The notes beneath the pieces are model-generated. The model did not search any database. It saw only the letters and a program-made list of their open reading frames with translations, and was not told the DNA's origin. A program made the position numbers and the translations under genes. Source: Alicyclobacillus sp. ALC3 (lineage in GTDB: Bacteria; Bacillota; Bacilli; Alicyclobacillales; Alicyclobacillaceae). From it: a stretch of 64,000 nt of DNA. This document shows positions 25,957 to 34,657 of the stretch, piece by piece (positions within the stretch are counted from its first letter, which is position 1; each line of letters opens with the position of its first letter). The stretch is from assembly GCF_028751195.1 (NCBI RefSeq), contig NZ_CP066784.1, positions 2,914,001 to 2,978,000 on the forward strand, given 5' to 3'.

Positions 25957-27600
25957 CTAGAGTTTTCCCGCGGCTGCAATGCCGGACTGCATAGGGGACG
26001 AACCGTGCAATTCTGGCAGTAGGTGCTTCTTCACTTTACCAGTGGGTCCGACTGGCAGGCTGTCTACGATATGGAAGGTCGTCGGACATTTGAATTTCGC
26101 CAGTGATGCTCTGCAGCGCTGTTGGAGGTCTGCGACCAGTTCGTCCGGGCACACCGCAACGTCAGGTGCCGGAATCACCCAGGCAACAACCTGCTCGCCG
26201 TATGTCACATCAGGAATTCCGGCGACGGCGGCCTTCCCCACAGCCGGGTGTTCGTAGAGTACTTCTTCGACTTCGCGCGGGCTGAACTTTTCTCCAGCAC
26301 GGTTAATGATTTCCTTCGCTCTGCCGGTAATGAACAGGTAGCCGTCCTCATCGAGGTAACCAATGTCGCCAGTCGGAAGCCACGGCTGCTGGTCCGAAGT
26401 TGCGCTGGGGTCAGCTGCGAGGGATTCCACTTCAACCGTTTCACTGCTGCCCTCGGCGCTTGGCTGCTGCAGTAGATAGGAGCGAATGATATTGTCGCCA
26501 AAGATCTCGATTTCGCCCGTCTGCCCAGCTTCGAGTGGACTCCTGTGCTCATCGACGATGCGCAGATGGAGTTTGTGCGCAAGCCCAGCCGACCCGGCTT
26601 TGCGGACACCAGGTGGGAGGGGATTAATGCATATTTGCCCGCCTGCTTCGGTCATACCGTACGACTCAATGACGGGTATATGAAACCGGGTTTCAAACTG
26701 CTTCAGAACAGCGGTCGGGAGCGGCGCTGAGGCACTGCGAATGAATCGGAGCTTGCGACTAGGCACCAAGGACTCCTCTGTTTTGCTGAGGATCGTGAGA
26801 ATGGCAGGCACGGCGGACACCCACGTGATCCCGAAGCGTTCAATGGTCTGCCAAAACGTCGAGGCATGGAATCGCTCCGCCATGATGATGCGGCCGCGTG
26901 AGACCAAGGTAGCGAGCAGGACGATTACCTGTGCATTGATGTGGAACAGTGGCAGCATACAGAACGTCACGTCTCTTGCTGTCAACTCGTGGCTTGAGAT
27001 CACGTTGTTCGCCGCGGCAAACAAGTGGCTGTGGCGAAGCATGACGCCCTTTGGTTCACCGGTGGTCCCAGACGTGAACATGAGCACTGCAGATTCGTCC
27101 TCGCTCGGCTGAGCGTCCTTGTCGCACAATGGGTACTGGTGGGCGTCTACAGTCCAGCCCGACTCCTTTCGCCAGACGGAGAGTTTGCCGAAGCGGTCTA
27201 CAGGCAGCACCGCCGCGATACCCTGCTGAGCGTTGTGCATACCGTGTCTCAGCAATACGTCTTGCCACCCTTCGGATGCCGACTGTCTCATAAAGGCGGC
27301 TTTGGCGCGGTATCGGCGCATAGCGCGTTCAAGCTCGGGAGCCGGTGTATTTGGGTTAATAGGCACAGCCACGACTCCGCTAAACAGACAAGCAACGTAG
27401 ATGACGGCGAACGCATACGAGTTCGGAAGCGCGATCAAGACGCGATCTGCTCGGCGTAACCGTAGGTCAGCGAACACTTGTCCCACAGTTTCTGTGTCTT
27501 GGAGCAGGTCTGTTGAGCTCAACCAGTGCTCTTGATCATGCATGTATTCCGGTACTGTGCGTTCCAGAGAACCTCGTATGGCCTCCGTCAGTCTAGACAT
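25957..27600 (-). CDS. AMP-forming acyl/carboxylate-CoA ligase
   Basis: This 547-residue ANL superfamily enzyme adenylates a carboxylate and transfers it to CoA. The P-loop is FTSGTTGEPKGVML (about residue 175-188), followed by ESYGMTEAGG (A5), TGDIGYLDEDGYLFITGRAK (A7-A8) and a C-terminal lysine region PTGKVKKHLL. The A8 stretch NRAGEKFSPREVEEV is like Pcs60/AAE3 oxalyl-CoA synthetases, but the substrate is inferred, not shown. A hydrophilic insert of about 30 residues precedes the TGD motif. It starts 18 bp after the transporter gene stop, so the two are cotranscribed. GGAGGCG precedes the ATG by 7 nt. Confidence 0.88.
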   Translation of the reverse strand: MSRLTEAIRGSLERTVPEYMHDQEHWLSSTDLLQDTETVGQVFADLRLRRADRVLIALPNSYAFAVIYVACLFSGVVAVPINPNTPAPELERAMRRYRAKAAFMRQSASEGWQDVLLRHGMHNAQQGIAAVLPVDRFGKLSVWRKESGWTVDAHQYPLCDKDAQPSEDESAVLMFTSGTTGEPKGVMLRHSHLFAAANNVISSHELTARDVTFCMLPLFHINAQVIVLLATLVSRGRIIMAERFHASTFWQTIERFGITWVSAVPAILTILSKTEESLVPSRKLRFIRSASAPLPTAVLKQFETRFHIPVIESYGMTEAGGQICINPLPPGVRKAGSAGLAHKLHLRIVDEHRSPLEAGQTGEIEIFGDNIIRSYLLQQPSAEGSSETVEVESLAADPSATSDQQPWLPTGDIGYLDEDGYLFITGRAKEIINRAGEKFSPREVEEVLYEHPAVGKAAVAGIPDVTYGEQVVAWVIPAPDVAVCPDELVADLQQRCRASLAKFKCPTTFHIVDSLPVGPTGKVKKHLLPELHGSSPMQSGIAAAGKL

Positions 27601-27618
27601 CCAAACGCCTCCGTTTGA

Positions 27619-29040
27619 CTAATGAGATGCTTGCAACTCCGCGCCCTTGACGGGGAAGACGGATTGAGTACCGGCTTGCTCCATCTGCATTCCTGCGGTC
27701 TCACGGGCGAACAGGAAATACGGCAGGTTAAACGCGATGAGCACGACCGCGATCCCGATGAAAATCACTGTGCTGCCGGACGCTGTTAGGACAAACGGGA
27801 TGAAGTACGTGGTCACGATGCCACTCAGTGTGCGAGCCGTCATTTCGTTCAAATATACACCACGTCCGCGCAACTCCGTCGGATATTGTTCAGCTGAACT
27901 GAGCTTGGACACTGGAAAAATGCCAAGTCCGAAAAATGATGCCAAGAAGCCGGCGACCACCATCCAGGCAGGTACGCTCGACGCCGCAAACAGAATGCAA
28001 CCGGTAGCCGCGAGTATCGCGTACACGATGAGTACGCGTTTGCGTCCCACGCGGTCAGACAAATACCCTTGCACGACAGAACCGACTCCGGCTGTCACCA
28101 TCATCATGCCTGCGTATAAGATGCTGCTGCCGGTGCCAAACCCGCGCGTGAGGAACAGCGAAGGCCCGAATACCTGAACGATGTAGAACAAGATGAGTGC
28201 TGCAGTCAATTGCAGTATCACGAGAACACTGCGTGCAAAATAGGGTGCCCGAAGCATCGATTTTGCTACCATCCAACTCGTCGGCGGAAGTTCAGCCAAG
28301 GCTGCTGCAATTTGCTCATCGTATAACGTCGTGTCGTGCGGCAGGTGTGCTTGCGCCTCTAATTTGGAAACCATTGCTTCCACCTTGTCCTCAGCGCCAT
28401 TTTTCAGTAAAAACCGCGGTGACTCCGGTAACCACAGATACAGCGGGATGAGCACCAGAAGTGGGATACCGCCGAGCAGGAAGGGAACGCGCCACGCCAC
28501 ATCTGGAGCAAACGTGTGCAAAGCCCACAGCGATGCGAGACTCGGCACTACGTACGCCGCCGTCAGAATACCGTTGGAGTAACCGACGGACGCAGCGCGG
28601 CGACCTCGGTTGACAAACTCAGACAAGAACAGGTACGGCATTGGCAAGACAGCGCCTTCACCGATGCCTGCAAGTACACGTACCCCTAGCAACATGCCGT
28701 AGTTCGCTGAAATGGCGCCGAGGAGCGTCAGCACTGAGAACCACAGGATGCCCCACAGAACGACCTGGCGCCTGCCGATTCGGTCAGCGAGCCACCCTGC
28801 AGGGATCATCCCAATGACAACACCGAGTGTGGACGCCACAGCTAGAAGGCCAGATTGCCAATTTTGCAGCGACCACGCCTTCTCCAGCGTTGATAACACT
28901 GGTCCAACAATACCAATATCGAAAGCTTCAGCCAGCCAAACCAAGGCAAGCAGTGTAATCAGTCCCAGGACACTTTTCGTCAATGGGATCCGGTCGAGGC
29001 GTGTCAACAAATTCACTTGTGTTTGTTCTCGTTTCACCAC
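27619..29040 (-). CDS. MFS transporter (sugar/organic-acid:H+ symporter type)
   Basis: This is a 473-residue, 12-helix transporter. It shows the MFS loop 2-3 motif GWLADRIGRRQVVLWG, the loop 4 RVLAGIGEGAVLPMPYLF, a WLPESPRFLL signature at the end of helix 6, and the loop 8-9 copy GYLSDRVGRKRVLIVY. This pattern is that of the sugar/aromatic-acid porter branch. The frame opens at TTG 29079, but GGAGGT lies 9 nt before GTG 29040, which is taken as the start. As first gene of a two-gene unit with the CoA ligase it probably imports the acid that the ligase activates. Confidence 0.87.
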   Translation of the reverse strand: MVKREQTQVNLLTRLDRIPLTKSVLGLITLLALVWLAEAFDIGIVGPVLSTLEKAWSLQNWQSGLLAVASTLGVVIGMIPAGWLADRIGRRQVVLWGILWFSVLTLLGAISANYGMLLGVRVLAGIGEGAVLPMPYLFLSEFVNRGRRAASVGYSNGILTAAYVVPSLASLWALHTFAPDVAWRVPFLLGGIPLLVLIPLYLWLPESPRFLLKNGAEDKVEAMVSKLEAQAHLPHDTTLYDEQIAAALAELPPTSWMVAKSMLRAPYFARSVLVILQLTAALILFYIVQVFGPSLFLTRGFGTGSSILYAGMMMVTAGVGSVVQGYLSDRVGRKRVLIVYAILAATGCILFAASSVPAWMVVAGFLASFFGLGIFPVSKLSSAEQYPTELRGRGVYLNEMTARTLSGIVTTYFIPFVLTASGSTVIFIGIAVVLIAFNLPYFLFARETAGMQMEQAGTQSVFPVKGAELQASH

Positions 29041-29342
29041 GAGACCAACACCTCCAATGTGTGTGGAAGGCGCAGACAACGAAGGACATTATACGCTTCC
29101 CATAACGTTACGTCAGGATTATTGAAGACTAGTCGAAATCAGAGTTGGTTCATATGTTGTGCCGCAAAAATCGATGCCTGCCTCGGTCTCTCGATTGCGG
29201 TTAAAGTCCTGCACGCTGTTTTTAGTGTTTTTCAATGTTCATCGGGTATACCGTAGATAAGACTTGGCATGCAGCCAATAGGCAGATGACGCAGTTCCTG
29301 CTATGAGTGCGATGCCGAAACAAAAGTGAGGAGGAGCGGGCC
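29041..29342. promoter_or_regulatory. Divergent regulatory region between MFS and HtrA genes
   Basis: 302 bp hold the promoters of two divergent units. No clear paired -35/-10, operator or RNA fold was identified beyond the two ribosome sites. Confidence 0.35.
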
Positions 29343-30686
29343 ATGGGAGTGGAGTTCGATGGCCAAAAGCCAACCAAACCAAGAAGGAATGCTGTACCGT
29401 GGCGTTTGCTTGGTGTCGTGGTGCTCTCAGCACTCGTCGGATCCGGTGCAACCTTAGCAGCACTGCCGATCCTGCAGCAGCACACTGGGTACCTAGCGTC
29501 ACCGAGTGGACTTGCACCGTCGTCTGGAGTTAGCCAAACGTCGTCGGGTGCTCAAAACGTGAGCGTCAACGTCAACAGTCAGATCACTTCGGTGGTTAAA
29601 CAAGTCGAACCCGACGTGGTGGCTGTGGTGAACTATACTTCGGCAAGTAACTATTTTAACTCGCAACCACAGCTACAGGAATCGGATATTGGTTCCGGTG
29701 TCTACTTCGCCAATAATGCCAACTACGCGTACATTGTGACGAACAACCACGTCGTGGCTGGCGGCTCCAAAGTCGAGGTTGTCCTGCAGAGCGGGAAACA
29801 CGTGAATGCCACTGTCGTCGGAACCGACGAGTTTACAGACCTTGCCGTATTGAAGGTCCCCATTTCAAACTTTAAAGGGGCTCCGCCGGTACAGTTCACA
29901 AACAGCATCCAGGTTGGTGAGCCCGCCATCGCGATTGGTAATCCGATGGGTCTCGATTTCGCAGACTCAGTGACGAGCGGGATTATCAGCGGTGAAAAGC
30001 GCTTGATGCCTGTGGAGACGCCAAGCGGCACACAGACGCTGGACTACCAGCCGGTCCTGCAGACGGACGCTGCGATTAACCCCGGCAACAGCGGCGGACC
30101 GCTCTTGAACATTCAAGGCCAGGTGATGGGAATCAACAGCAGCAAAATTGTTGCCACAGGTTTTGAAGGCATGGGTTTTGCCATCCCAGCATCGGAAGTG
30201 CAGACGATTACCTCTGAAATTATCAAAACCGGCCACGCTGTACACCCTGCAATCGGCATCGGTGCTGAATCTCTGACCAGTCTTCCGCAAGGGATGTGGC
30301 CGAACGTACCGGTTAGCTACGGAGTGTATGTCGCGCAGGTGGACTCCGCAAACGCGAAGGCCAGCGGCTTAAAGGCCGGTGACGTGATTGTGTCCTTGAA
30401 CGGTCAGACCGTTCAAAGCGCTGCAGATTTGCGCACAGACCTATTCAAACTGCAACCGGGTCAAACAGTTCAACTAGTCGTGTACCGCGGTCCGAAAAAG
30501 CTGACGTTGCATGTTACGATTGGAACGGAAAAGACTGCAAATACGACAGGGAGCAATGCTAGCTCATCTTCATCTAGCACAGTTCCTAGCTTCGGGAACG
30601 GCTCTAGTGGCGGAAGTGGAAGTTCTAGTGGCGGCTACGGAAGCGGAAGTTCCGGAAGTGGCTTGTTTAACGGACTTGCTCCGTAA
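29343..30686 (+). CDS. HtrA/DegP-like membrane serine protease (S1C)
   Basis: This 447-residue protein has an N-terminal transmembrane anchor (about 22-43) and a linker. The trypsin-like domain carries the triad His in VTNNHVVAGG (about 143), Asp in EFTDLAVLKV (about 173) and Ser in NPGNSGGPLLN (about 258). One PDZ domain (GVYVAQVDSANAKASGLKAG onward, about 330-400) and a long Gly/Ser-rich tail follow. It degrades or refolds damaged proteins at the cell surface. ATG 29343 follows GAGGAGG by 8 nt. The final 25 nt of coding sequence plus flank are duplicated just after the stop. Confidence 0.93.
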   Translation: MGVEFDGQKPTKPRRNAVPWRLLGVVVLSALVGSGATLAALPILQQHTGYLASPSGLAPSSGVSQTSSGAQNVSVNVNSQITSVVKQVEPDVVAVVNYTSASNYFNSQPQLQESDIGSGVYFANNANYAYIVTNNHVVAGGSKVEVVLQSGKHVNATVVGTDEFTDLAVLKVPISNFKGAPPVQFTNSIQVGEPAIAIGNPMGLDFADSVTSGIISGEKRLMPVETPSGTQTLDYQPVLQTDAAINPGNSGGPLLNIQGQVMGINSSKIVATGFEGMGFAIPASEVQTITSEIIKTGHAVHPAIGIGAESLTSLPQGMWPNVPVSYGVYVAQVDSANAKASGLKAGDVIVSLNGQTVQSAADLRTDLFKLQPGQTVQLVVYRGPKKLTLHVTIGTEKTANTTGSNASSSSSSTVPSFGNGSSGGSGSSSGGYGSGSSGSGLFNGLAP

Positions 30687-30709
30687 GTGGCTTGTTTAAC
30701 GGACTTGCT
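30656..30709 (+). repeat. 25-bp direct duplication across the htrA-like stop codon
   Basis: The 25-nt sequence at 30656-30680 (encoding the last residues SGLFNGLA) is repeated exactly at 30685-30709, 29 bp later. The second copy lies beyond the TAA and is untranslated. Confidence 0.95.
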
Positions 30710-30731
30710 TCATAATCGCTAGGGGCTTGAC

Positions 30732-30772
30732 ACAGGCGCCGCGGGCACGACTGCCCGGTGGCGCCTGTTTTC
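30732..30772 (+). terminator. Rho-independent terminator after htrA-like gene
   Basis: ACAGGCGCC pairs with GGCGCCTGT and an inner GCGGGCA pairs with TGCCCGG around CGAC. TTTTC follows. It separates the convergent htrA-like and NlpC/P60 genes. Confidence 0.9.
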
Positions 30773-30823
30773 TTGGTCAGCACTTGCAGCATCACTGTGC
30801 GCCGGAGTCATGTCTGGTACAAG

Positions 30824-32050
30824 TCAAAACATCCGCTTCACGCTTGTCAGGTGTTTTCCCCAGTAACTCCCGGGGCCAATCGACAAGTAGCCGCATTTGC
30901 CGAGACCGCCTCCCTCCTGAATCATCCGTTGGTTGCCCGCGTAGATGCCACAGTGTTTGCCGGACTCAAAAATGAGCAGGTCTCCGACGCGCATATCCGC
31001 TGTCGGTACGCGAACCCCCACATGCAAGGCCTGGCCGCGGCTGCTACCAGTCATGCTGTAGCCTAGCGCGTGGTGGTAAACGTACGAGGTATAGTTGCTG
31101 CAGTCAAAGCCGTACTGTCCACGGTCCTCGTTGTGGCCCCAGATGTATGGCGTGCCTAGTTTGCTGCGTGCGACGCTGATGACCGCGTTTTCTTTGCTGG
31201 TCACTGACGCGGTCGCACCCGCGCTCCAGGAAATGCTGTGGTCAAAGGATGTCCCAGGCGGGGGCAATGGAACGGACCCTGAGCGAGCCGACCCCGGGGG
31301 TAAACTAGACCCAGCTAATGCCGGTACAGCGCTGTCGCCAAGAGTCACTGCAGCCCCTTGGGCTGTGGCGTCCGATGGGGGTTCGACCAAATCCTTTGGC
31401 ATTGTATACTTCCGGTTTGCTCCAGCGGAGGTCTGGGGGGCGAGGCGGACCAGATTGGGATTGGCTGTCACATAACCGGTCTGTCCGCCAATCGACACCT
31501 GGTACCACGAACGGTTCACGCGTGTCACAAGTTGTGCATCTTCACCGAGTTCAAGCTGCCGAACCACCCGGCTTTGCGCGTTCGCCTGCTGATAGATCGG
31601 CACCGAATGGCGTGTGGCCGTAACGACTCGGGCGCCGACTTGTGCGTCCTGGCGAGGGGCCTGATTGGCGCCGATGTAGATCAGGTGGACTGATCGGATA
31701 CTCTTACGCGGGTACTCGGAGACGGCGTAGTTGGTGACCCCGTGTTCCGTGGATGTGTCGATCACGCTCTCACCCGCTGGCCCGTTGTGACTGAAAAATT
31801 GTTTCCAGCCGATCACGCGAACCGGGTTCACCCACAGACTCACCGACTCCGTTGCGGGGTCATAGGCGCTGCGTTGAACTGTCACATATATACCTTTGAC
31901 CGCTGCCTGTGCGGCGAAGCCTGCTGACTGAGCTGTCTTCTGAGGCGCACTGTGGTTGGTTTGAGTCCCACAACCTACGGTTGTAAAAGCGATGGCGCAG
32001 CACAGGGTTGCGAGTAAGACGGACGGTGACACAGGTTTCCACGAGCGCAT
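30824..32050 (-). CDS. NlpC/P60 lipoprotein endopeptidase with SH3-like domain
   Basis: The 408-residue precursor has a lipobox (TTVGC, Cys about residue 27), an N-terminal domain of unknown type, and an SH3b-like domain (about 140-200, ending WYQVSIGGQTGYVTANP). A Pro/Ser/Gly-rich linker leads to a C-terminal NlpC/P60 domain with catalytic Cys in YGFDCSNYTSYVYHHA (about 317) and His in SGKHCGIYAG (about 367). Such enzymes cut gamma-D-Glu-meso-DAP bonds in peptidoglycan stem peptides. GGGAGGCC precedes the ATG by 9 nt. It is the first of three P60 enzymes in the window. Confidence 0.9.
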   Translation of the reverse strand: MRSWKPVSPSVLLATLCCAIAFTTVGCGTQTNHSAPQKTAQSAGFAAQAAVKGIYVTVQRSAYDPATESVSLWVNPVRVIGWKQFFSHNGPAGESVIDTSTEHGVTNYAVSEYPRKSIRSVHLIYIGANQAPRQDAQVGARVVTATRHSVPIYQQANAQSRVVRQLELGEDAQLVTRVNRSWYQVSIGGQTGYVTANPNLVRLAPQTSAGANRKYTMPKDLVEPPSDATAQGAAVTLGDSAVPALAGSSLPPGSARSGSVPLPPPGTSFDHSISWSAGATASVTSKENAVISVARSKLGTPYIWGHNEDRGQYGFDCSNYTSYVYHHALGYSMTGSSRGQALHVGVRVPTADMRVGDLLIFESGKHCGIYAGNQRMIQEGGGLGKCGYLSIGPGSYWGKHLTSVKRMF

Positions 32051-32130
32051 GGCAGATGGCCTCCCGGTTTTTTGAAGCTAGCGTGATCGAACCCGAGATT
32101 CGCTATACGCAGTCGCCTTTCCATCTTTTA

Positions 32131-32223
32131 CTGCTGTACGGAGACAGGTCATAACTGCCATACGAAACAGGTCATAACTGCGGTACGAAACAGGTCATTA
32201 CTGCTGTACGAAACAGGTCTTCT
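32131..32223. repeat. 23-bp tandem repeat, 4 copies, upstream of argJ
   Basis: Four units of ctgctgtacgaaacaggtca plus taa, with minor changes (first unit 24 bp), end 20 bp before the argJ -10 box. The last unit may overlap the -35 region. Confidence 0.9.
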
Positions 32224-32243
32224 GCGTCCTTCGCGACCTCAGT

Positions 32244-32249
32244 TATAAT
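32244..32249 (+). promoter_or_regulatory. argJ -10 box
   Basis: TATAAT lies 26 bp before the argJ ATG. The -35 region (about 32220, TTCTGC) is poor and lies at the edge of the 23-bp repeat. Confidence 0.45.
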
Positions 32250-32274
32250 AAAAGCGTCTTATGGAAGGAGCCAG

Positions 32275-33507
32275 ATGGGGATGAACTTTCGAACGGTGGA
32301 CGGAGGCGTGACTGCGCCGCGCGGCTACCGCGCTGCAGGTGTAGCGGCCGGGATCAAGCGAGAAGGTCTAGACGTAGCTGTGTTGGTGAGCGCCTCGCCG
32401 GCGGTGTGCGCAGGGGTGTTTACGCGCAATCTCGTGCAAGCTGCGCCGGTTGTATACTCACGAACTGTGGTGGAAGCGGACCGGCCAGTGCGCGCCGTGG
32501 TGGTGAACAGTGGCAACGCGAACGCCTGCACCGGAGCAGAGGGAGCCGACGATACCGAACGGACGGCCGCGAAGGTGGCAAGTCGAATTGGTGTGGCGCG
32601 AAACGAGGTGCTGGTCGCGTCCACGGGCGTCATTGGCGTTCCGCTGCCAATGGAGAAAGTACTGCGCGGAGTGGATGAAGCTTGTCTCCGTTTGTCCGAC
32701 GGCCTCGACGCTGGCCGTTTTGCGGCAACAGCAATCATGACGACTGACACGTATTTGAAGCAGACGGCTGTGACGCTAGATGTCGATGGCAAACCGGTTA
32801 CGATTGGCGGTATGGCCAAAGGGTCAGGAATGATTCACCCAGACATGGCGACAATGCTCAGCTTTGTTACGACGGATGCCACGATTAAGCCTGAACTCTT
32901 ACAAAAACTACTCAGAGAGAGCGCTGAAGACACCTATAACATGATCTCAGTTGACGGTGACACCAGCACCAACGACATGGTTCTGGTGCTTGCAAACGGA
33001 CAGGCGGGAGCGCCGGAGATCACAGAATCAAGCCCTTCGTTCGCAACTTTTCGCGACGCGTTACACAACGTACATGCGCACCTCGCAAAGCAAATTGTGC
33101 GGGACGGGGAAGGCGCGACGAAACTCGTTGAAGTCACGGTAGTGGGCGCCAAGTCTGAGCTGGATGCTCGTCGACTGGTGAAGACCGTGTTGACTTCCAA
33201 CTTGGTCAAAACTGCATTCTTTGGCGAAGACGCAAACTGGGGGAGAATTCTCGCAGCGATGGGGCGTTCGGGTGCAGAGTTCAACCCGGCGCACGTGTCG
33301 ATCGCGTTTTCAAGCGATGGCGGTTCAATCGACCTGATGCGGGAAGCTGAGCCACTGCAGTTTGACGAGGACGAGGCGAAGGAGGTCCTGCAACCGAGCG
33401 AGATACAAGTTTTGATCACGCTATGCGACGGCTCTGCAACAGCGACGGGCTGGGGCTGTGACCTCAGTTACGAATATGTCCGCATCAACGGCGATTACCG
33501 GACGTAG
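32275..33507 (+). CDS. argJ: Bifunctional glutamate N-acetyltransferase / N-acetylglutamate synthase
   Basis: It transfers acetyl from N-acetylornithine to glutamate and can also use acetyl-CoA, running the cyclic arginine pathway. The 410-residue proenzyme self-cleaves before the nucleophilic Thr in the motif KGSGMIHPDMATMLSFVTTD (about residue 190). Other signs are VVNSGNANACTG and FFGEDANWGRILAAMGRSG. ATG 32275 (or 32281) follows GGAAGGAG. Unlike in most Bacillales, argC, argB and argD are not next to it. Confidence 0.94.
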   Translation: MGMNFRTVDGGVTAPRGYRAAGVAAGIKREGLDVAVLVSASPAVCAGVFTRNLVQAAPVVYSRTVVEADRPVRAVVVNSGNANACTGAEGADDTERTAAKVASRIGVARNEVLVASTGVIGVPLPMEKVLRGVDEACLRLSDGLDAGRFAATAIMTTDTYLKQTAVTLDVDGKPVTIGGMAKGSGMIHPDMATMLSFVTTDATIKPELLQKLLRESAEDTYNMISVDGDTSTNDMVLVLANGQAGAPEITESSPSFATFRDALHNVHAHLAKQIVRDGEGATKLVEVTVVGAKSELDARRLVKTVLTSNLVKTAFFGEDANWGRILAAMGRSGAEFNPAHVSIAFSSDGGSIDLMREAEPLQFDEDEAKEVLQPSEIQVLITLCDGSATATGWGCDLSYEYVRINGDYRT

Positions 33508-33517
33508 AAAGGGACAT

Positions 33518-33552
33518 AAAACGGCCCTGCGGACCCTTCGGGATCGCAGGGC
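33518..33552 (-). terminator. Terminator shared by the convergent argJ and 33563 genes
   Basis: GCCCTGCG (33524-33531) pairs with CGCAGGGC (33545-33552), with a UUCG-type loop inside. On the minus strand it is followed by CGTTTTATG, so it best serves the minus-strand gene. Confidence 0.7.
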
Positions 33553-33562
33553 TCAGCGTCTC

Positions 33563-34273
33563 TTATTGCAACAAAGAGCCGACAGTGCCTAAGACGTTGC
33601 CGACCGTACCTGTGACAGCGTTCACTGTACCGCTGCTTGAGGATGTAGTGTTCGTAGGGCCATTGGTCCCATTCGTGACACCGCCGAGTAAACCTCCGGT
33701 GGTGTTGGACAGAGTGTTGGTCAAATTTTGCGCCGTTGAGCCCACACTGTTTGTCACGCCGCCCACAACGTTGCCTAGCCCCGTCCCGCTTGTTGCGTTC
33801 GTCAGTGTCTGTGTCGCGCTGCCGAGCACTGAACCAACGCTTCCAAGCAGGCCACCGCCAGTGGAACTCCCGGTGCCGGCAGATGACGCGCCTGACCCGG
33901 ACGGTTGACTGTCCGATCCCGTTGTTTTACCGCTACTGCCCGCCGAACCGCTTTGGCCCCCGCGCGACAGACTTCCGCCACCTGAACCGTTGGTGGCATG
34001 ACCGGTCCCGGACAACGTTTGCAGACTCCCCGCCACTGCCCCGTCGGAACCCGCGAGGTAACTTGCGCTTGTTCCTTGCGAGGGACCCGGACTCAGGGGC
34101 GGACTTCCGCTATTGGTTGCGCCACCGCCGACATTGAAACTCGTAACCGATGTCCTGCCGCTTGCCGGAGACCGATGTAAATGAAGAGTAATGAAGTATG
34201 CGCTTACACCAACAGCAACGACAAGTGCTGCGGGTAGGATGACGCGGCGCACGTGCCCGATGGCTATCGCCAT
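33563..34273 (-). CDS. Low-complexity exported/anchored Ser-Gly-Thr-rich protein
   Basis: This 236-residue protein has one N-terminal hydrophobic segment (about residues 9-30). The rest is almost entirely Gly, Ser, Thr, Asn and Val, with repeats such as GGLLGSVGSVLGSATQTLTN and TNTLSNTTGGLLGGVTN (about 140-215). The pattern predicts a surface-exposed, disordered or fibre-like protein. Function unknown. GAGGGGGTG lies upstream, and ATG 34273 is preferred over the in-frame GTG at 34282 because of spacing. Confidence 0.6.
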   Translation of the reverse strand: MAIAIGHVRRVILPAALVVAVGVSAYFITLHLHRSPASGRTSVTSFNVGGGATNSGSPPLSPGPSQGTSASYLAGSDGAVAGSLQTLSGTGHATNGSGGGSLSRGGQSGSAGSSGKTTGSDSQPSGSGASSAGTGSSTGGGLLGSVGSVLGSATQTLTNATSGTGLGNVVGGVTNSVGSTAQNLTNTLSNTTGGLLGGVTNGTNGPTNTTSSSSGTVNAVTGTVGNVLGTVGSLLQ

Positions 34274-34390
34274 CCAAAACACCCCCTCGAGCTTGAGTTG
34301 CCACTCACCTTTACTACATTGTAATCAGTGGGGGGTAAAAAAGATGTCGAATTTTGCGCAGGACCAACCGACCGGCCGATTTATTACATG

Positions 34391-34546
34391 ATCTCGGTTT
34401 GCATCTCGGTTTGCATCTCGGTTTGCATCTCGGTTTGCATCTCGGTTTGCATCTCGGTTTGCATCTCGGTTTGCATCTCGGTTTGCATCTCGGTTTGCAT
34501 CTCGGTTTGCATCTCGGTTTGCATCTCGGTTTGCATCTCGGTGTGC
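34391..34546. repeat. 12-bp tandem repeat, 13 copies
   Basis: ATCTCGGTTTGC is repeated 12 times exactly, with a 13th copy bearing one change (ATCTCGGTGTGC). All three forward frames stay partly open (for example ISVC units), but it lies upstream of the promoter of the next gene, so translation is unlikely. Confidence 0.97.
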
Positions 34547-34593
34547 ATCCGCCCTGCGCCGCCAGGTGTCTGCCTGAAGAGGACAAGGGTACG

Positions 34594-34623
34594 TTGCGGC
34601 TTTGCCTGTCCGCCGCCTATAAT
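34594..34623 (+). promoter_or_regulatory. Probable sigma-A promoter of the LysM-P60 gene
   Basis: TTGCGG (34594-34599), 18 bp, then TATAAT (34618-34623). Transcription would start near 34630, which excludes the in-frame ATG at 34622 as a start codon. It lies 48 bp after the 12-bp repeat. Confidence 0.6.
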
Positions 34624-34657
34624 GCCGCTATTGGTATGGAAGGGAGCGGATCTGGAG

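Noticed and set aside
34328..34657. N-terminal (ISVC)n extension of the LysM-P60 protein
   Set aside because: The extension is the translation of a 12-bp DNA repeat. A promoter and ribosome site lie downstream of it, and a signal peptide starts at the chosen TTG.
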